A stretch of 12,083 nt of DNA from CAZJJK01 sp964546285 (lineage in GTDB: Bacteria; Spirochaetota; Spirochaetia; Treponematales; Breznakiellaceae), in contig CAZJJK010000104.1 in the NCBI GenBank assembly GCA_964546285.1, positions 1 to 12,083 on the forward strand. The letters run 5' to 3'. The position numbers and the translations under genes are program-made. Positions 6,735 through 12,083 of this stretch are shown piece by piece; position 1 is the stretch's first letter, and each line of letters opens with the position of its first letter. Under the pieces are notes generated by a model, which saw nothing but the letters and a program-made list of their open reading frames with translations, was not told the DNA's origin and searched no databases.

Positions 6735-7427
6735 ATGACCAGAGGTATACTGGTGGCGGGCAATGAAGGCCCTACCGTCCAAGCCTTGGCCGCGGAGGCC
6801 AAAAAACGTGTTCAATCCGCTGTTTTCGCTTTTCCACCCGCTCTTTTTGGTTTTTCGGAACCTACTGAAGAGCCTATAAAAGCTCACGCCGGGGCCTTTA
6901 GCGATGGCGACAGCGTTCTTCCATGGAATCCGGCTAGCGCCCTGTCAGCCCGCGCCTTAACGATCGGCGCGGAAAACCGCCTTGGTCAGATTGATGAAGC
7001 TATTCTTGTTTGCGCGCCGCCGGCTGTTCGCCGAAGACCCGATGAATTACCGCCTGCCAAATTAGACGCCTTTATCGATAGTTGGCTTAAAGGCTGGTTT
7101 TTCTTATCCCGTGAATTGACTATAGCTTTTCGCGCCCGTAAAAGCGGAACTCTCGCTCTGGTATTATCGGAAGTAGGTCTATCAACGCAAAAGGATGAAG
7201 CGCCTGATTTGATTGGGGGCGTTGTGGCCGCCGCCTTTCAAGCTTTCGCGCAGGGGCTTTTAGCGGCTTCGTTCCAAGAACCATACCGAGTTTTAGCCTT
7301 TTCTCAAGCGGATAGCCCGGACGATACCGGATTTTCCGCCTTCGTTTTTCGCGTTTTAGACGAAGCGAATAAACGGAACAGCGGCCGCTGGCATAAATAC
7401 GGCCGCGGTTTATTCAGCTTCCGTTAG
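6735..7427 (+). CDS. SDR-like Rossmann-fold protein lacking the catalytic Tyr/Lys
   Basis: A 230-residue soluble protein that reads like a short-chain dehydrogenase skeleton: a glycine-containing ILVAGNEG turn at the N-terminus (5-12), EAILVCAPP (88-96) where SDRs have LVNNAG, and WLKGWFFLSREL (117-128) in place of the N-x-x-G-x-F helix. The segment GGVVAAAFQAFAQGLLA stands where the Y-x-x-x-K helix should be, but it has neither Tyr nor Lys. Nucleotide binding may persist, but normal dehydrogenase chemistry is unlikely. An open frame extends upstream to a GTG at 6621, but those residues look non-coding, so ATG 6735 is preferred. The gene ends convergently with SulP, their stop codons overlapping by 4 nt. 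Function unknown; the SDR relation is an inference from pattern and is not certain. Confidence 0.6.
   Translation: MTRGILVAGNEGPTVQALAAEAKKRVQSAVFAFPPALFGFSEPTEEPIKAHAGAFSDGDSVLPWNPASALSARALTIGAENRLGQIDEAILVCAPPAVRRRPDELPPAKLDAFIDSWLKGWFFLSRELTIAFRARKSGTLALVLSEVGLSTQKDEAPDLIGGVVAAAFQAFAQGLLAASFQEPYRVLAFSQADSPDDTGFSAFVFRVLDEANKRNSGRWHKYGRGLFSFR
7381..7406. terminator. GC-rich stem-loop near the convergent gene ends
   Basis: GCGGCCG (7381-7387) and CGGCCGC (7400-7406) form a perfect 7-bp stem with a 12-nt loop, followed on the plus strand by a short T-rich stretch. It lies inside the last codons of the SDR-like gene and just past the SulP stop on the other strand. As there is no intergenic space between these convergent genes, this is the best visible candidate for ending either transcript. 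The T-run is weak. Confidence 0.28.
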
Positions 7428-9166
7428 GCGATTAGACGCCGCGCCTCAGCGACCGCCTCGGTGGCCGTCGCGCAAATTCTATCCCGACCCAATTCATCCA
7501 GGTAGCCGGCGCGTTCCAGGGCGCGCCGCGGTTGCTCGCGGATTTCGCAGAGAAACAGGACGGTTCCGTTCCGGCGACAGCGGTCGGCGAAGGATTCCAG
7601 AGCGGCGATGCCGGTCGAATCGAGGGCTGGCACCGAGCGCATACGAAGAATAAAAGCCTTCGGTTTTTTTTCCAGCGATAAAAGTGTTTCCTGTAAAAGA
7701 TCGGCGACACCAAAGAAAAATGGTCCATTTATTTCGAAAATTTCTATGCTTTTGGGGTGCGTAGGCGAGAGCGCTTCTTGAAGCGTGTTATTATCGCTTA
7801 ATTTATTAGTATGCGCGTCTGCCCTTGGCTCATGAACGTCTGAAACCAGGACACTTATATCGCTGTCCGCGTTGATACCCGATACTTCCACCATACGTTT
7901 CAAAAACAGGAAAACCGCTAGAATAACGCCCACTTCAACGGCAACCGTTAGGTCAACGACGACGGTAAGAATAAAAGTGACAACGAGAACAATGGTGTCG
8001 CTCTTTGGGGCGCGCTTAAGCAAACGCGTGAAGCGATTAAGGTCACTCATGTCCCAAGCTACTACCATAAGGACAGCGGACAAGGCTGTTAGCGGTACGG
8101 CTGAGGCTAAAGGAGAGAGCAGCAAGATAAAGAGGCTTAGGGCAAGGGCGTGGACAATACCGGCGACGGGAGTTACAGCGCCGGCCTTTATGTTTGTCGC
8201 GGTCCGCGCGATAGCTCCGGTGGCTGGGATTCCGCCGAACAAGGCGCTGGCGATATTCCCCAGGCCCTGAGCTACTAATTCCATGTTAGAATTATGTTTA
8301 TCCCCAGTCATACCATCCGCGACCACAGCGGAGAGCAGAGATTCTATACCCGCTAAAAGAGCGATGGTAAGCGCGTCGGGAAAGACGTCTCGTAGAGTGG
8401 CCCAATCAAACACAGGCAGCCTCGGCGGACGAAAGCTTGAGGGGATACCGCCAAAACGGCTGGCTATGGTTTCAATAGGCATACGCATCAAAACGCAAGC
8501 AAGGGTGGCGAACGCCACAGCGACGACTGAAGCCGGCACGCGGGGCGCGAAGCGGCGGACTAATATTATAACCAGTATGGTCCCCACTCCCAGCGCGGCG
8601 GCTTGCCAGCTCCATGTTGGGAAAGCCTTAAAATATTCTACCCAGCGTTCAAAAAATTCAGGCGAGCTTTTATCGATATTAAGGCCTAAGAAATCTTTAA
8701 CCTGCTGAGAAAAAATTAACACTCCTATCCCGGTGGTGAAACCTGTGGTGACCGGGTAGGGAATGAATTTTATAAGTCGACCTAAACCGGAAACTCCCAT
8801 TAGGATAAGAAGGAAACCAGCCATTATAGTAGCGATTACCAGTCCATCAATGCCACGTCTGGCGATAATCCCATAAATAATAACCACAAAGGCGCCTGTT
8901 GGTCCGCCTATCTGGTAGCGGCTGCCACCCAACAAGCTTGTGAAAAACCCGGCGAATATCGCCGTGTACAAGCCCTGTTCCGGCGTCCCTCCCGCCGCGA
9001 TAGAAAAGGCCATCGCGAGTGGCAGGGCGACAATACCGACGGTAAGACCCGCTATAAGGTCTTGAACCAGAGCGCCGCCATTATAGCCGAGTGGATTTTT
9101 TGGCTGAAACAGCTCAAAAAAACGCGGGAAGAAATCACGTGGAGATGTTAAATTTAATTTGGACAT
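7424..9166 (-). CDS. SulP (SLC26) family anion transporter with C-terminal STAS domain
   Basis: A 580-residue inner-membrane protein. Residues 36-57, DLIAGLTVGIVALPLAMAFS and onward, followed by GLYTAIFAGFFTSLLGGSR and QIGGPTGAFVV, are the SulP signature. A second conserved block, GIESLLSA...DGMTGDKHNSNMEL...GGIPATGAIARTA, occupies the middle of the membrane domain. About 400 residues are membrane-spanning. A STAS domain fills roughly the last 110 residues, with D516-S517-T518-G519 matching the DSTG loop that is phosphorylated in anti-sigma antagonists. Relatives carry sulfate, bicarbonate or dicarboxylates; no neighbour in sulfur or carbon metabolism settles the substrate. AGAGGG (9171-9176 on the plus strand) lies 4 nt before the ATG. 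It is a single-gene unit with its own promoter, divergent from XPB. Confidence 0.95.
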   Translation of the reverse strand: MSKLNLTSPRDFFPRFFELFQPKNPLGYNGGALVQDLIAGLTVGIVALPLAMAFSIAAGGTPEQGLYTAIFAGFFTSLLGGSRYQIGGPTGAFVVIIYGIIARRGIDGLVIATIMAGFLLILMGVSGLGRLIKFIPYPVTTGFTTGIGVLIFSQQVKDFLGLNIDKSSPEFFERWVEYFKAFPTWSWQAAALGVGTILVIILVRRFAPRVPASVVAVAFATLACVLMRMPIETIASRFGGIPSSFRPPRLPVFDWATLRDVFPDALTIALLAGIESLLSAVVADGMTGDKHNSNMELVAQGLGNIASALFGGIPATGAIARTATNIKAGAVTPVAGIVHALALSLFILLLSPLASAVPLTALSAVLMVVAWDMSDLNRFTRLLKRAPKSDTIVLVVTFILTVVVDLTVAVEVGVILAVFLFLKRMVEVSGINADSDISVLVSDVHEPRADAHTNKLSDNNTLQEALSPTHPKSIEIFEINGPFFFGVADLLQETLLSLEKKPKAFILRMRSVPALDSTGIAALESFADRCRRNGTVLFLCEIREQPRRALERAGYLDELGRDRICATATEAVAEARRLIA

Positions 9167-9177
9167 GTTGCCCTCTT

Positions 9178-9208
9178 AGCCGCGGACTGATATTCGCCGT
9201 AAGCGGCT
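9178..9208 (-). other. Stem-loop in the SulP mRNA leader
   Basis: AGCCGC (9178-9183) pairs with GCGGCT (9203-9208), a perfect 6-bp stem. It spans most of the predicted SulP leader and ends next to the Shine-Dalgarno. It could influence translation or message stability; no known riboswitch is recognised. Confidence 0.3.
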
Positions 9209-9215
9209 GGTGGGG

Positions 9216-9244
9216 ATTATAGTAAGCTCGTCAAAGATATTCAA
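9216..9244 (-). promoter_or_regulatory. Sigma-70-type promoter of the SulP gene
   Basis: On the minus strand TTGAAT (9239-9244) and a perfect TATAAT (9216-9221) are 17 nt apart. Transcription should start near 9209, giving a leader of about 43 nt before the SulP ATG. Its presence also argues against protein coding on the opposite strand between 9210 and 9419. Confidence 0.75.
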
Positions 9245-9381
9245 TCGCGGATGTATCTATATTCTGTCATATAATGCCATACGTGAGCATATAGGGTCAT
9301 ATTTCGAAGCTAATTTGCGGGGTTTTACGAAGCTTCCTAGCGTAAAAAGAGCCTTTCACGGGGTTTTCCCGCCTTTTGATC

Positions 9382-9410
9382 TTGTCCACCCGCCGCTGAG
9401 TCTGTACACT
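9382..9410 (+). promoter_or_regulatory. Possible promoter of the XPB helicase gene, near-leaderless
   Basis: TTGTCC (9382-9387) and TACACT (9405-9410) are 17 nt apart. The -10 box ends 9 nt before ATG 9420, so transcription would start at or within a few bases of the start codon. No Shine-Dalgarno precedes this ATG. Confidence 0.4.
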
Positions 9411-9419
9411 TATTCGGTT

Positions 9420-11186
9420 ATGGCCATAAATCCCACAAATCCCCTCATCGTCCAAAGCGATAAAACCCTTTTATTGGACGTCCACGCTCCGCTCGCGGAG
9501 GAAGCTCGTTCCGCCATCCTGCCTTTCGCTGAGCTGGAAAAGTCTCCCGAACATATTCATACCTATCGCGTTAGCCCTCTATCGTTATGGAACGCGGCCA
9601 GCGCTGGAATGACAAGCCAAACTGTCGCCGACGTACTCGCCGAATATTCGCGCTATCCGGTTCCAAAGGCTATCGTGGATGGATTTTCCGATATCATGGC
9701 GCGCTACGGCGCTTTGCGTTTGATAGAATATCCCCGGCAGGCGTTGGGGGGGAAATCCAATGACATTTCGCGGGCCCCGGAGCTCCCTCCGCGAAAAGAG
9801 GACTTGCCGGAGTCTTTACTACTCGTCGTGGACGATAAAGCGATCCGCGCCGAGATCGCGGCAAGGGGCGGGTTGACCAAATATTTAGTAGCCGAGGAAG
9901 GGGGGTTCCGTTTACAGCTTACGGACCGAGGGACGGTTAAACGGGAGCTTATTAAACTTGGCTGGCCGGTAAAAGACGAAGCGCCGCTGGCCGCCGGCGA
10001 ACCCTTAGAAATAAAGCTTCGGCTTTCCGCCGATGACGGCGGTTCCCCATCCTCATGTAACGGTTTTACCCCTCGCGATTATCAGCTGGAAGCGGCGCGT
10101 TCGGTGGTAGGCGATGGCAGACCGGGATCAGGCTATGGAGTGATCGTACTGCCTTGTGGAGCCGGGAAAACCGTGGTCGGCATGACGGTTATGTCCTTAA
10201 TTGGCGCTAATACGCTGGTATTGACAACAAATGTCGCCGCCGTCCATCAATGGATAGATGAGCTGATTGGAAAAACCGAACTTACAGCGGATCAAATTGG
10301 CGAATACACCGGAGACAACAAGACAATACGGCCAGTGACGGTCGCGACGTATCAAATACTCACTTGGCGGCCAAATAAAGAGGGAGCCTTCCCCCATTTT
10401 CGATTGTTTAGGGAACGCGCGTGGGGCTTGGTCATCTACGATGAGGTTCATTTGCTTCCGGCTCCGGTGTTTCGGGTAACGGCTGAGTTGCAGGCTGTCC
10501 GTCGGCTTGGCCTTACCGCTACCCTGGTACGAGAGGATGGCGCCGAAGACGCGGTTTTCAGTTTGGTTGGGCCCAAACGCTATGATGTGCCATGGAAAGA
10601 ATTGGAAGCGAAGGGCTGGATAGCCCAAGCCCTGTGTGTGGAAATCCGCGTAGACTTGCCGGAAGATGTACGAATACCCTACGCGATAGCCAGCCAACGT
10701 TCTAAATATCGCATAGCCAGCGAAAACCCGTTAAAACGGCGAATTACTCAGCAGCTAATCGACAATCACCCCGAAGATCGAATTTTAGTTATCGGTCAAT
10801 ACCTTAAACAACTGGAAGAGTTGGCGGGCGATCTTAAAGCGCCGTTAATTACCGGAAAGACGCCAAATATCGAAAGGGAAACTATTTACGCCGCCTTTAG
10901 ACGAGGCGAGACCCGCGTTATCGTCGTATCTAAGGTCGCCAATTTCGCTATAGATCTGCCGGATGCGTCCATGGCCATTCAGGTGTCCGGCTCTTTCGGT
11001 TCGCGTCAGGAAGAAGCCCAGCGGCTTGGCCGTATTCTGCGGCCTAAACGACGCAATTCTTATTTTTATACGGTGGTATCGCGTTTCAGCGTTGAGGAGG
11101 AATTTGCCGCCAAACGTCAGAAATTCCTAGCTGAACAAGGGTATAAATACGCTATTCAGCATTGGACCGAGGAGGAACTGCGGTGA
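9420..11186 (+). CDS. XPB/RAD25-type superfamily 2 DNA helicase
   Basis: A 588-residue DNA helicase of the bacterial XPB group. The N-terminal region PLIVQSDKTLLLDV...KSPEHIHTYRVSPLSLWNAA (about 6-130) is the Helicase_C_3/XPB N-terminal domain. Motor domain 1 has Walker A LPCGAGKT (244-251), DEVH (341-344) and LTAT (365-368), followed at once by the XPB-specific R371-E372-D373 (RED) motif. Motor domain 2 carries QRLGR (534-538). XPB proteins open DNA with 3'-5' polarity in nucleotide excision repair and transcription in eukaryotes; the bacterial role is poorly defined. ATG 9420 is chosen because the family begins there. The frame stays open upstream to 9210, but that stretch holds promoter sequences and does not look like protein. 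Its TGA overlaps the GTG of the next gene. Confidence 0.95.
   Translation: MAINPTNPLIVQSDKTLLLDVHAPLAEEARSAILPFAELEKSPEHIHTYRVSPLSLWNAASAGMTSQTVADVLAEYSRYPVPKAIVDGFSDIMARYGALRLIEYPRQALGGKSNDISRAPELPPRKEDLPESLLLVVDDKAIRAEIAARGGLTKYLVAEEGGFRLQLTDRGTVKRELIKLGWPVKDEAPLAAGEPLEIKLRLSADDGGSPSSCNGFTPRDYQLEAARSVVGDGRPGSGYGVIVLPCGAGKTVVGMTVMSLIGANTLVLTTNVAAVHQWIDELIGKTELTADQIGEYTGDNKTIRPVTVATYQILTWRPNKEGAFPHFRLFRERAWGLVIYDEVHLLPAPVFRVTAELQAVRRLGLTATLVREDGAEDAVFSLVGPKRYDVPWKELEAKGWIAQALCVEIRVDLPEDVRIPYAIASQRSKYRIASENPLKRRITQQLIDNHPEDRILVIGQYLKQLEELAGDLKAPLITGKTPNIERETIYAAFRRGETRVIVVSKVANFAIDLPDASMAIQVSGSFGSRQEEAQRLGRILRPKRRNSYFYTVVSRFSVEEEFAAKRQKFLAEQGYKYAIQHWTEEELR
11171..11175 (+). promoter_or_regulatory. 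Shine-Dalgarno for the gene coupled to XPB
   Basis: GGAGG lies inside the last codons of the helicase gene, 7 nt before GTG 11183. It fixes the start of the downstream reading frame and supports translational coupling. Confidence 0.75.
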
Positions 11187-12083
11187 GCGCCCACACGGAT
11201 GATTTGGCGGCCTGGCGAGTGGCGATATCCACCTTGCCGGATGGTCCTTTCTTCGATCTTATGCGTGTATATTTGGGCGATATAAAAACGCCCTTCAATA
11301 AACAACGTTTGATGGAAGACCTGGAGTCTTTTCTTGGTCGCCGCGATGTTCAAGCCTCCCTTATCGCTTTTTTGGACGATATGGACCGTCGTGTTCTTAC
11401 CGCTATCCAATATCTGGAGGAGCCTGAGCTGGCCGAATTGAGCGCTTTTTTGGGCAATGATTTGGCGTATGCCGATTTATACGCTCTTCTTATTAACTTG
11501 GAAGAAAGACTGCTTGTTTATCGCCGCCTCCAAGAGGGGCGGCGGATACTGGCTATTAATCCTTTGCTTATTAACGTTTTATCTCCTTTTTTCTCCGACC
11601 CCTCCCCCCTATTCCCAGAACATCCCCGCGCCGCTTCACACGCGGCCGTCGCTCTTGTGGATGACTCAATCCTCTTGGCGGCTTCCGGTTTCCTTCGTTC
11701 CAGGGCGGAGCCTTTCAAAACTGACGGCAGTTTGAAAAAACGTATAGCGGATAATGTGGCAAGTATTTTTACCGGCCCTTCCGGAGAGCGACAATTCCTG
11801 ACCGCGCTTGACGTCTTACGACAATTGGGCATGATTAGCCAACTTGGGACAAGAGCCGCTAAGCTTGGCAACTTAATAGACGAAGAACGCTTGTCGGCCT
11901 TCGTGGAATTATCCACTCAGGACCGTCTCTGCTACTATGCCGCGTCCTTATGTTTTATTCGACTGGACTCCGTTTCGGAGCCATCAGCGAAAGGCGAAGA
12001 GCCAGCAAGCATACCGCGAAACGTGGAAGCCTTCTCCCACAGGCATAGGCGCGGCGAACTTACCGCTCTTGCCGGCTTATTTT
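11183..12083 (+). CDS. Conserved-type protein coupled to XPB, N-terminal 300 residues (runs off window)
   Basis: From GTG 11183 the frame is open to the last base (300 codons), so the gene is partial. It starts inside the helicase stop (GTGA overlap, 4 nt) with a good ribosome site, so it is almost certainly co-expressed with XPB. The visible protein begins MSAHTDDLAAWRVAI and is mostly predicted helical, soluble, without signal peptide, membrane spans or recognisable catalytic motifs. Its Leu-rich helical segments, such as QRLMEDLESFLGRR and LYALLINLEERLLVYRR, suggest repeated winged-helix-like units of the kind found in helicase-associated proteins. From memory, actinobacterial XPB genes also neighbour a large helicase-associated protein (M. 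tuberculosis Rv0861c/Rv0862c), so this may be an XPB partner or loading factor. That is inference, and no function is established. Confidence 0.8.
   Translation, partial: MSAHTDDLAAWRVAISTLPDGPFFDLMRVYLGDIKTPFNKQRLMEDLESFLGRRDVQASLIAFLDDMDRRVLTAIQYLEEPELAELSAFLGNDLAYADLYALLINLEERLLVYRRLQEGRRILAINPLLINVLSPFFSDPSPLFPEHPRAASHAAVALVDDSILLAASGFLRSRAEPFKTDGSLKKRIADNVASIFTGPSGERQFLTALDVLRQLGMISQLGTRAAKLGNLIDEERLSAFVELSTQDRLCYYAASLCFIRLDSVSEPSAKGEEPASIPRNVEAFSHRHRRGELTALAGLF

Noticed and set aside
6691..6735. tRNA-like stretch (GCCCGAGCGGCCAAGC resembles a Ser/Leu D-arm)
   Set aside because: No acceptor stem, anticodon arm or T-arm can be completed around it.
6335..6766. Plus-strand frame of 143 codons over the start of the ABC binding-protein gene
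   Set aside because: It is antisense to the signal peptide, promoter and palindrome of a well-supported gene and has no domain character.
7872..8708. Plus-strand frames of 132 and 141 codons inside SulP
   Set aside because: They are antisense shadows of the membrane domain of SulP, rich in Thr/Ser/Arg with no recognisable motif.
9210..9419. N-terminal extension of the XPB reading frame to GTG 9210
   Set aside because: The first 70 residues have no XPB character, the stretch contains the SulP promoter on the opposite strand, and the family starts at the MAINPTNPLIVQSDK position (ATG 9420).
11457..11916. Plus frame 11457-11735 and minus frame 11518-11916
   Set aside because: Both are shadows of the coupled frame that starts at GTG 11183 and stays open to the window end.

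Overview
The window looks like a chromosomal segment of a spirochaete, most likely a Treponema relative of the termite-gut type. This is an inference from gene content and not a proven identity. The grounds are a bacterial XPB-type helicase followed by a coupled partner gene, an Rpn/PD-(D/E)XK family protein, a periplasmic-sensor GGDEF protein, roughly balanced G+C, and mostly short intergenic gaps. No rRNA, tRNA, CRISPR array or intact insertion sequence is visible.

Left part, plus strand (1-3576): an HD-domain phosphohydrolase (17-583), a membrane-anchored diguanylate cyclase with an intact GGDEF site and I-site (629-2032), an Rpn-family nuclease-like protein whose catalytic Glu and Gln/Lys positions are substituted (2107-2793), and an AT-rich class I SAM-dependent methyltransferase (2821-3576) that looks foreign beside its neighbours.

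Middle, minus strand (3781-6501): a compact three-gene ABC importer operon encoding periplasmic binding protein, permease and ATPase. The genes are separated by 1 nt or overlap by 4 nt. A near-consensus sigma-70 promoter sits upstream, with a perfect 12-bp palindrome across the expected transcription start. The binding protein belongs to the ABC_sub_bind/TrpX-like family, so an aromatic amino acid or related small molecule is the likely cargo. Stem-loops lie at the operon's 3' end.

Right part: a short SDR-like protein lacking the catalytic Tyr/Lys (6735-7427, plus) runs convergently into a SulP anion transporter (7424-9166, minus), and their stop codons overlap. SulP has its own near-consensus promoter, divergent from the XPB helicase gene (9420-11186, plus). 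The XPB gene overlaps a further reading frame by 4 nt (11183 to beyond the window end), which is probably its functional partner. Both the SDR-like gene and XPB have promoter-like boxes ending 9 nt before their ATG and lack a Shine-Dalgarno sequence, which suggests leaderless messages.
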